Source of the DNA: Rhizobium sp. GN54
GTDB lineage: Bacteria > Pseudomonadota > Alphaproteobacteria > Rhizobiales > Rhizobiaceae
Assembly: GCF_021026345.1 (NCBI RefSeq)
Contig: NZ_JAJNCZ010000001.1
Coordinates: 930,001 to 994,000 of the forward strand
Direction: 5' to 3'
Length of the DNA stretch: 64,000 nucleotides
Shown here: positions 34,264 through 44,166 of the stretch, in pieces
Layout of the letters: every line of letters starts with the position of its first letter
Position numbering within the stretch: the first letter of the stretch is position 1
Program-made: the position numbers and the translations under genes
The notes under the pieces: generated by a model
The model's input: only the letters and a program-made list of their open reading frames with translations
What the model was told of the DNA's origin: nothing
The model's database searches: none

Positions 34264-36618
34264 CTAGCGCCTGCCGCGCGGCGGCCGCGTTCCCGGCTGG
34301 CGCCGCGATCCGGCGCGGTCACGCCGGTTGGCCTTGTGGAACGAGCGCACGCCCGTCGGCATCTGGCGGCCCTCGCTCAACATCTCGAAGCGCAGCGCGC
34401 CCGCCAGCGGCACGGCTTCGGCCAGCCTGACCTGCACCTCGTCGCCGAGGCGGTAGCCGAGCCCGGTCTTCTCGCCCGACAGCGCCTGGTGCGCCTCGTC
34501 GTAGATATAATAGTCGCGCCCGAGCGTGGAAATGGGCACGAAACCGTCGGCGCCATAGGCGGGCAGCACGATGAAGAGCCCGGCCTTGGTGACGCCGGAG
34601 ACGCGGCCTGCGAATTCCTCGCCGATGCGGCCGGCGAGATGGTGGGCGATCAGCCGGTCCACCGTGTCGCGCTCGGCGGCCATGGCGCGCCGCTCGAAGG
34701 TGGAGATCTCGGCGGCGATGTCGTCAAGTGCTGCCTCCTCCTCCATGGTGATGCCGCCTTCGCCGAGCTTGAGCGAGGCCACCAGCGCGCGATGCACGAT
34801 CAGGTCGGCATAGCGGCGGATCGGCGAGGTGAAGTGGGCATACTTCATCAGGTTCAGGCCGAAATGGCCGATATTGTCAGGGCTGTAGATCGCCTGACTC
34901 TGCGAGCGCAGCACCATCTCGCTGACCATCTGCTGGAACGGCTTGTCCTCGGCCTTCTTCAGGATCCCGTTGAAATGGTTGGCGCGCATGTTGCCGCCCT
35001 TGGCGAGAGAGATGTCGAGCGTGCCGAGAAATTCGCGCAGCGTCTCCTGCTTGGAAAGCGAGGGCGCATCGTGCACGCGGTAGATCAGCGACTGCTGCCG
35101 CTTCTCCAGCGTTTCGGCGGCGGCGACGTTCGCCTGGATCATCATCTCCTCGATGAGCTTGTGCGCGTCGAGCCGCGGCGGCACGACCACGCGGTCGACG
35201 GTGCCGTCCTCCTTCAGCAGGATCTTGCGCTCGGGCATGTCGAGTTCCAGCGGCTGGCGCCGATCGCGACCGACCGTCAGCACGCGGTAGGCATGCCACA
35301 AGGGCTTCAGGATCGTCTCGAGGATCGGTCCGGCCCTGTCGTCCGGCGCGCCGTCGATCGCCGCCTGCGCCTGTTGGTAGGAAAGCTTGGCCGCGCTCTT
35401 CATCATGATGCGATGGAAGGTGTGGCTCGCCTTGCGGCCTTCCTTCGAAAACACCATGCGCACGGCGAGTGCGGGGCGGTCTACGCCTTCCTTCAGCGAG
35501 CAGAGGTCGTTGGAGATCCGCTCCGGCAGCATCGGCACGACGCGGTCGGGGAAATAGACCGAGTTGCCGCGTTTCAGCGCCTCGCGGTCGAGCGCCGAAC
35601 CGGGGCGGACGTAGTAGCTGACGTCGGCGATCGCCACGGTGACGATCACGCCGCCCGGGTTCTCGGGTGCCGTGTCGGCCTCGGCATAGACCGCGTCGTC
35701 ATGGTCCTTGGCGTCGGCGGGGTCGATGGTGATCAGCGGCAGGTCGCGCCAGTCCTCGCGGTGCGCCATGGTGGCGGGACCGGCGTCGGCGGCTTCCTTC
35801 AGCACGCTGTCGGGGAAGACATGGGGAATGCCGTGTGCATGGATCGCGATCATCGAGATCGCCTTTTCGGAGGCGACCGAGCCGATCACCGACTTTACCT
35901 GCGCCCGCGGCAGGCCGTAGCGGCCGATGCGGAGCACGTCGATCTCGACGAGGTCGCCGTCCTTGGCTCCTGCCGTGAAATCGCTATCGACGGCAAGTTC
36001 CTCGCCGCGCTTGTCGATCGGCAGGATCCGGCCGCCGCCGTCCGGCATGGCGCGGAACACGCCCATGCCGGCATTCTTGCGCTTGTCGAGGACCTTGATG
36101 ACGCGGGCCGTGTAGGCCGGGCCGCCACGGTCCTTGGCCGGGAAGATCTTGGCGAGAACCCGGTCGCCGAGGCCCGCGACCGGCGCCTTGCCGGCCGACT
36201 TGCCGACGCTCGGCTGGCGGATCGTCACGGCCGGCGCCACGCCGAGGTCGTCCAGCCATTCGGCGGGCCGGCCGATGAGATCGCCGGTGACGTCGCGGGT
36301 GGTGATGTCGAGCACGGTGACGGGGGGGAGGGCGCCGGGGCGGACCAGCGACTTGCGCCGCTTCGAAAGCAGGCCCTCTTCCTCGAAGCTCTTCAGGATC
36401 TGCTTCAACTCGACCCGCTTTTCGCCCTTGAGCCCGAATTCCTTGGAGATTTCGCGCTTGGAGGCCTTGTCCGGATGTTCGGCGATGAAGCGCAGCAGCA
36501 CCTCGCGCGGCGGGATTTCGCCGTGGATCAGCGGGATCTCGGCACCCGGCGGCAGGTCGCGGCCCGCGCGGCCGGGACGCTTGCTCTGCCTCGACCGGTC
36601 GCGCGGGTCATGCGTCAT
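34264..36618 (-). CDS. rnr: Ribonuclease R
   Basis: A 784-residue 3'-5' exoribonuclease that degrades structured RNA. An N-terminal winged helix (about 35-90) and cold-shock domains precede the RNB catalytic domain, whose metal site is in TIDPADAKDHDDAVYAE; the C-terminal S1 domain follows (GRVSGVTKAGLFIVLPAYGADGFVPIS), and the protein ends in a basic, disordered tail rich in Arg. The start ATG overlaps the topA stop as ATGA, so translation is coupled to topA, the usual alphaproteobacterial arrangement. Confidence 0.96.
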   Translation of the reverse strand: MTHDPRDRSRQSKRPGRAGRDLPPGAEIPLIHGEIPPREVLLRFIAEHPDKASKREISKEFGLKGEKRVELKQILKSFEEEGLLSKRRKSLVRPGALPPVTVLDITTRDVTGDLIGRPAEWLDDLGVAPAVTIRQPSVGKSAGKAPVAGLGDRVLAKIFPAKDRGGPAYTARVIKVLDKRKNAGMGVFRAMPDGGGRILPIDKRGEELAVDSDFTAGAKDGDLVEIDVLRIGRYGLPRAQVKSVIGSVASEKAISMIAIHAHGIPHVFPDSVLKEAADAGPATMAHREDWRDLPLITIDPADAKDHDDAVYAEADTAPENPGGVIVTVAIADVSYYVRPGSALDREALKRGNSVYFPDRVVPMLPERISNDLCSLKEGVDRPALAVRMVFSKEGRKASHTFHRIMMKSAAKLSYQQAQAAIDGAPDDRAGPILETILKPLWHAYRVLTVGRDRRQPLELDMPERKILLKEDGTVDRVVVPPRLDAHKLIEEMMIQANVAAAETLEKRQQSLIYRVHDAPSLSKQETLREFLGTLDISLAKGGNMRANHFNGILKKAEDKPFQQMVSEMVLRSQSQAIYSPDNIGHFGLNLMKYAHFTSPIRRYADLIVHRALVASLKLGEGGITMEEEAALDDIAAEISTFERRAMAAERDTVDRLIAHHLAGRIGEEFAGRVSGVTKAGLFIVLPAYGADGFVPISTLGRDYYIYDEAHQALSGEKTGLGYRLGDEVQVRLAEAVPLAGALRFEMLSEGRQMPTGVRSFHKANRRDRAGSRRQPGTRPPRGRR

Positions 36619-39305
36619 TCGTCTACCTTCTTGGCGCTTGCCTTCCGGGGCTTCGCAGCAGCCTTGGCCTTCGTGCCGGCGGCCTTCTTCGTCGTCTTCG
36701 CCTTCGTGGTCTTCTCGCCGTCCGCCTTTGCGGCCGCGGTCTTCGCCTTGGCGGTCTTGGCCTTGCCCTTGGCGCCGCCACCCTTGCCGGCCTTCTCGGC
36801 GATCAACACCAGCGCCTCCTCGAGCGTCACGGCCTGCGCATCCTTGCCCTTCGGCAGCGTCGCATTGACCTTGCCCCAGTTGACATAGGGGCCGTAGCGG
36901 CCGTCGCGCACGGTGATCGGCCCGCCGTCGGGATGGTCGCCGAGCGTCTTCAGCGCCGCCGGCGTGCCGCCGCGGCCGCGGCCGCCGCCCTTGCTCTGCT
37001 TGTCGGCCAGCACCGAGACGGCGCGGTTGAGGCCGATCGAGAACACGTCCTCGATGCTCTCCACATTGGCATAGGTGCCGTCATGCAGCACGAACGGCCC
37101 GTAGCGGCCGAGCCCCGACGAGATCATCTTGCCCGTCTCGGGATGGGCGCCGATATCACGCGGCAGCGACAGCAGCGCCACCGCCTTCTCATGGTCGATG
37201 CTGTCGGGCGCCCAGCCCTTGGGCAGGCTCGAGCGCTTGGCCTCCTTGCCGTCGCCGCGCTGGACATAGGGGCCGAAGCGGCCGGAGCGCAGCGTGATCT
37301 CCTCGCCGGTGTGCGGATCCTTGCCGAGCGCCTTCGGCTCGTTGGAGACCTGGCCCTCGCCATTGGCCGCTTCCGCGCCGAAGGGGCGGGTGTAGCGGCA
37401 TTCGGGATAATTGGAGCAGCCGATGAAGGCGCCGCTGCCGCGGCCGAGCTTCAAGGACAGTTTGCCGGTGCCGCAGGAGGGGCAGGCGCGCGGATCGCCG
37501 CCATCCTCGCGCTTGGGGAAGGCAAGCGGTGCGAGGATCTCGTTCAGCGCATCCAGCACGTTGGTGACGCGCAGTTCCTTGGTGTCGTCGATCTGTGCGA
37601 TGAAGTCCCGCCAGAAGTCGCGCAGCACGTCCTTCCAGTTCAGTTCGCCGGCCGAGATCTGGTCGAGCTTCTCTTCCAGGGACGCGGTGAAGTCGTATTC
37701 GACATAGCGGGTGAAGAAGCTTTCGAGGAAAGCCGTCACCAGCCGTCCCTTGGCCTCGGGGATCAGCTTGCGCTTGTCGATCGTGACATATTCGCGATCG
37801 CTGAGCGTCTTCAGCGTCGCCGAATAGGTGGAGGGCCGGCCGATGCCGAGTTCTTCCATCTTCTTGATCAGCGAGGCTTCGGAATAGCGCGGCGGCGGTT
37901 CGGTGAAGTGCTGGCTGGCGTTGATCTTCTGCTTTGCGAGGGCTTCGCGCGCATTGATCTCCGGCAGGCGGCCGTCGTCGTCGCCGTCGTCCGATTGCTC
38001 GCCGTCTTCCTTCTGGTCCGTATAGGCGGCGATGAAGCCGTCGAAGCGGATGACGGAACCCGTGGCGCGCAGGCCCGCATGCCTGCCGCCATTGTCCGCG
38101 TCGATCTCGACGGTGGTGCGCTCGATCTCGGCCGACGCCATCTGGCTGGCGATGGCACGCTTCCAGATCAGGTCGTACAGCCGCGCCTGGTCCGGGTCGA
38201 GGAACCGGCGGACCTGATCGGGCACGCGGTTGAAATCGGTCGGCCGCACCGCCTCGTGCGCTTCCTGGGCGTTCTTCGCCTTGGTGGAGTAGAAGCGCGC
38301 CTTTTCCGGCACGTAGCGGTCGCCGAACTGGTCGCCGATGGCGCGGCGGGCCGCATCGATCGCCTCGGGCGCCATCTGCACGCCGTCGGTACGCATGTAG
38401 GTGATGAGACCGACGGTCTCGCCGCCGATGTCGACGCCCTCATAAAGCCGCTGCGCCACCTGCATGGTGCGCGAGGAGGAGAAGCCAAGCTTGGAGGAGG
38501 CCGCCTGCTGCAACGTCGAGGTGGTAAACGGCGGCGCCGGATTGCGCCGCGTCGGCTTGGCCTCGACGCTCTCGACGCGGTAGGCCGCGCCCTCGAGCAG
38601 GTCCTTCAGCCGGTTGGCTTCCTCGCCGTTGCCGACTGCGCGGGGTGGCAGGCGCTTGCCGTCGGCCGAGACGAGCTTCGCCTCGAACTCGTCGCCGCGC
38701 GGCGTCTTCAGGAGCGCCGACAGGTTCCAGTATTCCTCGGAGACGAAGCGCTCGATCTCGGCCTCGCGGTCGCAGACGAGCCTCAGCGTCACCGACTGTA
38801 CGCGGCCGGCCGACCGCGCGCCCGGCAGCTTGCGCCACAGCACCGGCGACAGGTTGAAGCCGACGAGGTAGTCCAGCGCGCGGCGGGCGAGATAGGCATC
38901 GACCAGCGACATGTCGATGTCGCGCGGCGCCTTCATCGCGTCGAGCACCGCCGATTTGGTGATGGCGTTGAAGACGACGCGCTTGACCGGCTTGTCGCCG
39001 ATCACCTTCTTCTTCCGCAGAAGGTCCAGCACGTGCCAGGAGATCGCTTCGCCCTCGCGATCCGGGTCGGTCGCAAGGATCAGGCCGTCGGAGGATTTCA
39101 CCGCGTCGGCGATGTCCTTCATGCGCTTGGCTGCCGAGCTGTCGACCTCCCAGGACATTTCGAAGTCCTCGTCGGGACGCACGGATCCATCCTTGGCCGG
39201 CAGGTCGCGAACGTGGCCGACGGAGGCGAGCACCTTGTAGCCCGAACCCAGATACTTGTTGATCGTCTTGGCCTTGGCAGGCGATTCCACCACTACAACA
39301 TTCAT
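36615..39305 (-). CDS. topA: DNA topoisomerase I
   Basis: An 896-residue type IA topoisomerase that relaxes negative supercoils. The TOPRIM domain is N-terminal (VVVESPAKAKTINKYLG; acidic TDPDREGE at 80-87), the active-site tyrosine is Tyr303 in LITYMRTDGVQ, and PSTYSATLKTL lies in domain IV. One four-Cys zinc finger (CPSCGTGKLSLKLGRGSG...CSNYPEC) is followed by several Topo_C repeats (GRYGPYV) and a Lys/Ala-rich tail of about 60 residues. It opens the topA-rnr operon. A YjhX/TopAI-like gene, possibly an inhibitor of this enzyme, lies at 52678-52935. Confidence 0.97.
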   Translation of the reverse strand: MNVVVVESPAKAKTINKYLGSGYKVLASVGHVRDLPAKDGSVRPDEDFEMSWEVDSSAAKRMKDIADAVKSSDGLILATDPDREGEAISWHVLDLLRKKKVIGDKPVKRVVFNAITKSAVLDAMKAPRDIDMSLVDAYLARRALDYLVGFNLSPVLWRKLPGARSAGRVQSVTLRLVCDREAEIERFVSEEYWNLSALLKTPRGDEFEAKLVSADGKRLPPRAVGNGEEANRLKDLLEGAAYRVESVEAKPTRRNPAPPFTTSTLQQAASSKLGFSSSRTMQVAQRLYEGVDIGGETVGLITYMRTDGVQMAPEAIDAARRAIGDQFGDRYVPEKARFYSTKAKNAQEAHEAVRPTDFNRVPDQVRRFLDPDQARLYDLIWKRAIASQMASAEIERTTVEIDADNGGRHAGLRATGSVIRFDGFIAAYTDQKEDGEQSDDGDDDGRLPEINAREALAKQKINASQHFTEPPPRYSEASLIKKMEELGIGRPSTYSATLKTLSDREYVTIDKRKLIPEAKGRLVTAFLESFFTRYVEYDFTASLEEKLDQISAGELNWKDVLRDFWRDFIAQIDDTKELRVTNVLDALNEILAPLAFPKREDGGDPRACPSCGTGKLSLKLGRGSGAFIGCSNYPECRYTRPFGAEAANGEGQVSNEPKALGKDPHTGEEITLRSGRFGPYVQRGDGKEAKRSSLPKGWAPDSIDHEKAVALLSLPRDIGAHPETGKMISSGLGRYGPFVLHDGTYANVESIEDVFSIGLNRAVSVLADKQSKGGGRGRGGTPAALKTLGDHPDGGPITVRDGRYGPYVNWGKVNATLPKGKDAQAVTLEEALVLIAEKAGKGGGAKGKAKTAKAKTAAAKADGEKTTKAKTTKKAAGTKAKAAAKPRKASAKKVDE

Positions 39306-39569
39306 CGTCGTTCTCTGTGCCGGGGGCCGTTCCCGGCGGGATGGCCCTTCTGATTAGCGATGCGCGCCGGCGTTGTCTTGGCCCTCGAAATGAACAGGGA
39401 AAACGTCCCGGTCAAGAGGAAGGGCCAAAATAACTGGCGTTCAGGGTATGCAACCTAAGAGGGTCCTTGAGTGTGTTGCAATTTAAAATAAAGGTTGTAT
39501 CGTCTTCAGGGAGTGAAAGCTGCGGCGATGACGTGCGGCTGCGCAACGGTATTCGGACAGGATGTGGAA

Positions 39570-39824
39570 ATGAATACCAAACCCATCATTGCGGCGCCTC
39601 CCACCGGGCGGACGCAGGAGAACGTGGCCTATATTCGCCAGATGCTCGGCGAGCTTCGCGCCGTCGCCGACATGGAGGGCGCGGAGATGCTGCGCTACCT
39701 GATCGAGATGGCCTATGTCGAGGCGGGGGACATCCAGTCGGGCGTGCGGCCGCTGTCAATCGGCGGCGATCGAGACAAGGCCGCCGGGGTGCCGGTGAAG
39801 GCGGCCGGCAAGATCCAGTTCTAG
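39570..39824 (+). CDS. Small conserved rhizobial protein
   Basis: An 84-residue protein starting [30 protein letters not shown], then a helical segment [21 protein letters not shown] and a short basic tail. Such small proteins beside topA/dprA recur in rhizobia, but I know no function. The ATG at 39570 follows AGGATGTGGAA. Its last 69 bases overlap the 3' end of dprA on the other strand. The overlap and codon pattern both look real. Confidence 0.7.
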   Translation: MNTKPIIAAPPTGRTQENVAYIRQMLGELRAVADMEGAEMLRYLIEMAYVEAGDIQSGVRPLSIGGDRDKAAGVPVKAAGKIQF

Positions 39825-40895
39825 GAGAACGAGATAGACGCTCGCGGCCGGCAGCTCCGTGTGGCGGATGATTTCGTCGATCTCGACGGGCGTGGGGCCG
39901 AGCGCGGAGGCGATCCGGCCTCGGTCGCCGTCGCTGGGAGGCAGGGTGACGTCCTCGCGCGGTGGCTCGTCGGCGCCGACCGGTCCTGAAAACAGGTCCG
40001 GTTCGCGCAGCGGCGCCAGCGCGTCCAGGATGTCGGCCGCCCCCGTCGTCACGATCGCACCATCCTTCAACAGGGCATTCGTCCCGTGGGCGCGCGGATC
40101 CAGCGGCGAACCGGGCACGGAAAAGACGAGGCGGCCGAAATCGGCGGCATTGCGCGCGGTGATCAGCGAGCCGGAACGGTTGGCCGCCTCGACGACCACG
40201 AGCCCCAGGCCGATGCCGGCGATCAGCCGGTTGCGGCGCGGAAAATCGCGCGCCCTTGGCTCCCAGCCGAACGGCATCTCGCTGACGGCGAGGCCGTTGC
40301 CGGAGGCGATCTCCTCCAGGAGCCCGACGTTCTCGGGCGGGTAGGGCCGGTCGAGGCCGCCTGCCAGCGCCGCGATCGTGCCCGTGGCAAGGCTGGCGCG
40401 ATGGGCGGCCGTATCGATCCCGCGGGCAAGCCCGGAGACGACGGCATAGCCGGCGGCGCCGAGGTCCCTTGCCAGCATGCCGGCGAACTTTGCGCCAGCG
40501 ATCGATGCGTTGCGGGAGCCGACGATGCCGACGGCGAGGTCCGAGGCGATCTTCCGGTTGCCCTTCGTCGCCAGCAACGGCGGCGCACCGTCGATCTTGC
40601 GCAGGAGTGCCGGATAGTCCGGCTCGCCGATGCCGACAAAGGCCGCGCCGTGCCGCTCCGCCATGTCGAGTTCGCGCTCGGCGTCGGCGCGGCTCGCGAT
40701 TCGGATCGCCCGGACGGCGCCGCCGCGGCGCGAAAGCTCCGGCAGCATCTCCAGCGCCGCCTCGGCCGTGCCGAAATGGTTGATCAGGTCGCGGAAGGTG
40801 ACCGGGCCGACATTGTCGCTGCGGATCAGCCGCAGCCAGGCGATCCTCTGTCTGTCCGAAAGCGCAATTCCCTGCCTGCCTGCGCCCTCGGACAT
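39756..40895 (-). CDS. dprA: DNA processing protein DprA
   Basis: A 379-residue DprA/Smf protein. DprA binds incoming single-stranded DNA and loads RecA in natural transformation; in non-competent bacteria the role is less clear. An N-terminal SAM-like helical domain is followed by the Rossmann core ([25 protein letters not shown] at 121-145, [37 protein letters not shown]) and a C-terminal winged helix ([31 protein letters not shown]). The ATG at 40895 follows AGGGGC, 14 bases after plsY. Confidence 0.95.
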   Translation of the reverse strand: MSEGAGRQGIALSDRQRIAWLRLIRSDNVGPVTFRDLINHFGTAEAALEMLPELSRRGGAVRAIRIASRADAERELDMAERHGAAFVGIGEPDYPALLRKIDGAPPLLATKGNRKIASDLAVGIVGSRNASIAGAKFAGMLARDLGAAGYAVVSGLARGIDTAAHRASLATGTIAALAGGLDRPYPPENVGLLEEIASGNGLAVSEMPFGWEPRARDFPRRNRLIAGIGLGLVVVEAANRSGSLITARNAADFGRLVFSVPGSPLDPRAHGTNALLKDGAIVTTGAADILDALAPLREPDLFSGPVGADEPPREDVTLPPSDGDRGRIASALGPTPVEIDEIIRHTELPAASVYLVLLELDLAGRLHRHPGGLVSIAAD

Positions 40896-40909
40896 CTGCC
40901 CCTCTTGTC

Positions 40910-41524
40910 CTAGCCCTTGCTGCCGATCCTGCTCTCGGTGCCGTTGATCAGGCGCACGATGTTGGCGCGGTGCTTCCACCACGAGATCGCGCTCATGACG
41001 GCGAACAGCAGTGCAACCTTCTCGTTCCCCGAAAACCACAATACAACCGGAGTGGCGGCCATTGCAACCAGGGCGGAAAGGGAGGAGTAGCGGCTGATGA
41101 AGGCGACCGCGAGCCAGATCGCGGCGAAGACGGCCAGCATGAACGGAACCAGCCCGAGCAGCACGCCGAGATAGGTGGCGACGCCCTTGCCGCCCTTGAA
41201 GCCGAGCCAGGCGGGATAGAGGTGGCCGAGGAAGGCGGCAAGGCCGGCGGCGATGCCGGCATCCAGCCCCCATCGCGAGGCGATCGCCGCCGCGGTCGTC
41301 CCCTTCAGCGCATCCAGCAGCAGCGTGGCGGCGGCGAGTTTCCTGTTGCCGGTGCGCAGCACGTTGGTGGCGCCGATATTGCCGGATCCGATCTGCCGCA
41401 CGTCGCCGAGCCCGGCCATCCGGGTCAGGATCAGGCCGAAGGGAATGGAGCCCAGAAGATAGCCGAAGGCGAGGCTCAGAAGCGTCGGCAGCGCTGCAAG
41501 CTGCCAGGTCAGGATGTCAGACAC
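40910..41524 (-). CDS. plsY: Acyl phosphate:glycerol-3-phosphate acyltransferase
   Basis: A 204-residue inner-membrane enzyme that moves an acyl group from acyl-phosphate to glycerol-3-phosphate in the first step of phospholipid synthesis. It has the three PlsY motifs: GSIPFGLIL (25-33), [13 protein letters not shown] (47-59) and [18 protein letters not shown], and five or more membrane helices. It lies 14 bases before dprA, and upstream of it is a large inverted repeat that separates it from pyrC'. Confidence 0.96.
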   Translation of the reverse strand: MSDILTWQLAALPTLLSLAFGYLLGSIPFGLILTRMAGLGDVRQIGSGNIGATNVLRTGNRKLAAATLLLDALKGTTAAAIASRWGLDAGIAAGLAAFLGHLYPAWLGFKGGKGVATYLGVLLGLVPFMLAVFAAIWLAVAFISRYSSLSALVAMAATPVVLWFSGNEKVALLFAVMSAISWWKHRANIVRLINGTESRIGSKG

Positions 41525-41580
41525 TCTAGTGTTTCCCCCGAGATTGCCGATCTGTCGTGTCTTGCCGCAGCCTTGCGATG

Positions 41581-41724
41581 CCCCTCATCCGGCTGCCGCC
41601 ACCTTCTCCCCGCAGGCGGGGAGAAGGACGTTCCTAGCAACGCTCGTCACAAGCTGCCGCAGCGGTTCGGCGATGTCCCTTCTCCCCGTTCACGGGGAGA
41701 AGGTGGCGGCAGCCGGATGAGGGG
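41581..41724. repeat. RIME-like element with perfect 32-bp inverted ends
   Basis: The first 32 bases (41581-41612, starting CCCCTCATCCGGCTGC) are exactly complementary to the last 32 (41693-41724, ending GCCGGATGAGGGG). Each arm contains a small hairpin built on CTTCTCCCC/GGGGAGAAG. The same family is present at 18216-18393. It lies between plsY and pyrC', downstream of pyrC'. Confidence 0.85.
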
Positions 41725-41764
41725 CAAACGTCTGTATTCGCCCAGTCCAGCTCCAAGTCAGCCG

Positions 41765-43057
41765 TTACCGCCCGATATGCACGAGCTTGCCCGCAACATA
41801 GGTGCTGACCGCGCGTCCCGTAAAGCGGGCATCCTCGAACGGGGTGTTCTTGGAGCGCGAGATGAAGCGGTCCTTGGTGGCGAGCCATGGTTCGTCGATG
41901 TCGATCAGCACGATGTCGGCGACCGCGCCGGCCTTCAGGCTGCCGGCGTCGAGGCCGAAGATCCGGGCGGGGCGGGTCGACATGGCGTCGATCAGGCGCG
42001 TCAGCGAGACCTCGCCGCTGTGATGCAGGCGAAGCGCTGCGGGAAGCATCGTCTCCAGCCCGATCGCCCCGTCGGCCGCCTCCGCAAAGGGCAGCCGCTT
42101 GGTGTCGACGTCCTGCGGATCGTGCGAGGAGACGATGATGTCGATCGTTCCGTCGGCGAGCGCCTGCACCATGGCGGTGCGGTCGTCCTCTCCGCGCAGG
42201 GGGGGCGAAAGCTTGAAGAAGGTGCGGTATTCGCCGATGTCGTTCTCGTTCAGCGTCAGGTGGTTGACCGAGATGCCGCAGGTGACGTTGGCGCCGCGGG
42301 TGCGGGCCACCCGTATCGCCTCGGCCGATTCCGGAACGGAGATCTGGGCGGCGTGGTAGGCCGCACGCGTCAGGGTGGCGAGCCGCAGGTCGCGTTCCAG
42401 CGGAATGACCTCCGCCTCGCGCGGCGTGCCCGACAGGCCGAGCCAGCTTGCGAGCAGTCCCTCGTTCATCACCCCGCCGGCGCCAAGGTGTTCGTCGCGG
42501 GTCTCGAGCGCGATCACCGCGCCGAATTCGCGGGCATAGGTCATCGCCCGGCGCAGCACCTGCGCGTCGTGGATCGCCTGGCGGCCATTGGTGAAGGCGA
42601 CGGCGCCGGCTTCCCGCAACAGGCCGAACTCCGTCATCTCGGTGCCGGCCAGTCCCTTGGTCAGGGCGGCGGCCGGATGCACATGCACCAGCGCCTTGTC
42701 GCGCGCCGTCTTCAGCACGTATTCGACCAGCGCGATGTCGTCGATCACCGGATCGGTGTCGGGCATCATGATGAAGGTCGTAATCCCGCCCGCGGCCGCC
42801 GCGCGCGATGCGGATTCGATCGTCTCGCGGTGCTCGGCGCCCGGTTCGCCGACGAACACCCGGGCATCGACCAGACCGGGTGCTGCGACGAGGCCGGTGC
42901 CGTCGACGATGTCGGCGCCCTCGGGCGCGCCCTGGTTCTGCGCGGCCTTGCCGGCAGCCGCGATGCGGCCGTCCTTGACGACGATCGTGCCGGTTTCGTC
43001 CATGCCTTGCGAGGGATCGATGATGCGGACGTTCTTGATGACGGTCGGGCGGGTCAT
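41765..43057 (-). CDS. pyrC: Dihydroorotase homologue, probably non-catalytic (PyrC')
   Basis: A 430-residue amidohydrolase-fold protein with dihydroorotase layout ([28 protein letters not shown] at 68-94, [20 protein letters not shown] near the end). The metal-binding HxH after GLVD is replaced by Ala-Arg-Val-Phe (VDARVF, 63-68), and the catalytic DHAPH is replaced by SHDPQD. It therefore resembles the inactive PyrC' that holds aspartate transcarbamoylase PyrB together in Pseudomonas, rather than an enzyme. It overlaps the pyrB stop as ATGA, fitting a subunit role. A true PyrC should be encoded elsewhere. Confidence 0.88.
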   Translation of the reverse strand: MTRPTVIKNVRIIDPSQGMDETGTIVVKDGRIAAAGKAAQNQGAPEGADIVDGTGLVAAPGLVDARVFVGEPGAEHRETIESASRAAAAGGITTFIMMPDTDPVIDDIALVEYVLKTARDKALVHVHPAAALTKGLAGTEMTEFGLLREAGAVAFTNGRQAIHDAQVLRRAMTYAREFGAVIALETRDEHLGAGGVMNEGLLASWLGLSGTPREAEVIPLERDLRLATLTRAAYHAAQISVPESAEAIRVARTRGANVTCGISVNHLTLNENDIGEYRTFFKLSPPLRGEDDRTAMVQALADGTIDIIVSSHDPQDVDTKRLPFAEAADGAIGLETMLPAALRLHHSGEVSLTRLIDAMSTRPARIFGLDAGSLKAGAVADIVLIDIDEPWLATKDRFISRSKNTPFEDARFTGRAVSTYVAGKLVHIGR

Positions 43058-43995
43058 GCGCGCGATCCCTGGTTCTGCGAGACGAGGAGGGTTTCCATCA
43101 CCGCCATGCGGACGGCGACGCCCATTTCCACCTGCTGTTCGATGACGCTCTGGGGGCCGTCGGCGATCTCCGAGGCGATCTCCACGCCCCGGTTCATCGG
43201 GCCGGGATGCATCACCAGCGCATCCTCCCTGGCCGCCTTCAACTTCTCGGCGTCGAGCCCGAAATAGCGGAAGTACTCGCGCACCGAGGGCACGAAGGCG
43301 CCCGACATGCGCTCGCGTTGCAGCCTGAGCATCATCACCACGTCGGCGTCCTTCAGGCCTTCCTCCATCGAGTGGTAGACCTCCGCGCCCATCTGGGCGA
43401 TGCCGTTCGGCAGCAGCGTCGCCGGCGCCACGACCCGTACGCGGGCGCCCATCGCATTGAGCAAAAGGATGTTGGAGCGGGCGACGCGCGAATGCAGCAC
43501 GTCGCCGCAGATGGCGACGATGATGCGCGACAGCTTGCCCTTGGCGCGGCGGATCGTCAGTGCGTCGAGCAGCGCCTGGGTGGGATGCTCGTGCTGCCCG
43601 TCGCCGGCGTTGACGACCGAGCAGGATACCTTCTGGGCGAGCAGGGCGGCCGCACCGGCAGACGAGTGGCGCACCACGAGCACGTCCGGGTGCATGGCGT
43701 TCAGCGTCATCGCCGTGTCGATCAGCGTCTCGCCCTTCTTCACCGAGGAATTGCCGACCGACATGTTCATCACGTCCGCGCCGAGCCGTTTCCCGGCGAG
43801 TTCGAAGGAGGACTGCGTCCGCGTCGAGGCTTCGAAAAACAGATTGATCTGGGTGAGGCCCCGCAATGTCGAGGTCTTCTTTTCCCGCTGCCGGCTGATC
43901 TCGACGGCCGCGTCCGCCTTGTCGAGCAGGAAGTTGATTTCCGGCTCGGGCAATCCCTTGATGCCGAGCAGGTGGCGATGCGGAAAGGAATCCAT
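43054..43995 (-). CDS. pyrB: Aspartate carbamoyltransferase catalytic subunit
   Basis: PyrB joins carbamoyl phosphate and aspartate, the first committed step of pyrimidine synthesis. The 313-residue protein has the carbamoyl-phosphate site [13 protein letters not shown] (STRT at 57-60), the HPTQALLD segment and the aspartate-site region RLQRERM. No regulatory PyrI is present; the neighbouring PyrC' probably completes the complex. The ATG at 43995 follows GAGG. It is divergent from the AidB-like gene over 171 bases. Confidence 0.96.
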   Translation of the reverse strand: MDSFPHRHLLGIKGLPEPEINFLLDKADAAVEISRQREKKTSTLRGLTQINLFFEASTRTQSSFELAGKRLGADVMNMSVGNSSVKKGETLIDTAMTLNAMHPDVLVVRHSSAGAAALLAQKVSCSVVNAGDGQHEHPTQALLDALTIRRAKGKLSRIIVAICGDVLHSRVARSNILLLNAMGARVRVVAPATLLPNGIAQMGAEVYHSMEEGLKDADVVMMLRLQRERMSGAFVPSVREYFRYFGLDAEKLKAAREDALVMHPGPMNRGVEIASEIADGPQSVIEQQVEMGVAVRMAVMETLLVSQNQGSRA

Positions 43996-44166
43996 GGGGG
44001 TCGCCTCGATGTCGTGAATACGCGGGGTCTATAGAGGCTATGCCGCCATGCGGCAAGGCGGCCGCACCGCCCGGCCGGCGGATCGCGTTTGTTTTCAAGC
44101 ATTCTTTCGGGGTACGGCGGTTGCGTCCCCGTTTCGCGGGCCGCGCAGTTAGGATAGAACGCCAGC

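Noticed and set aside
34198-39353. Plus-strand frames of 896 and 806 residues opposite rnr and topA
   Set aside because: Mirror frames of strongly conserved minus-strand genes, rich in His, Asp, Gly and Arg as expected for shadows.
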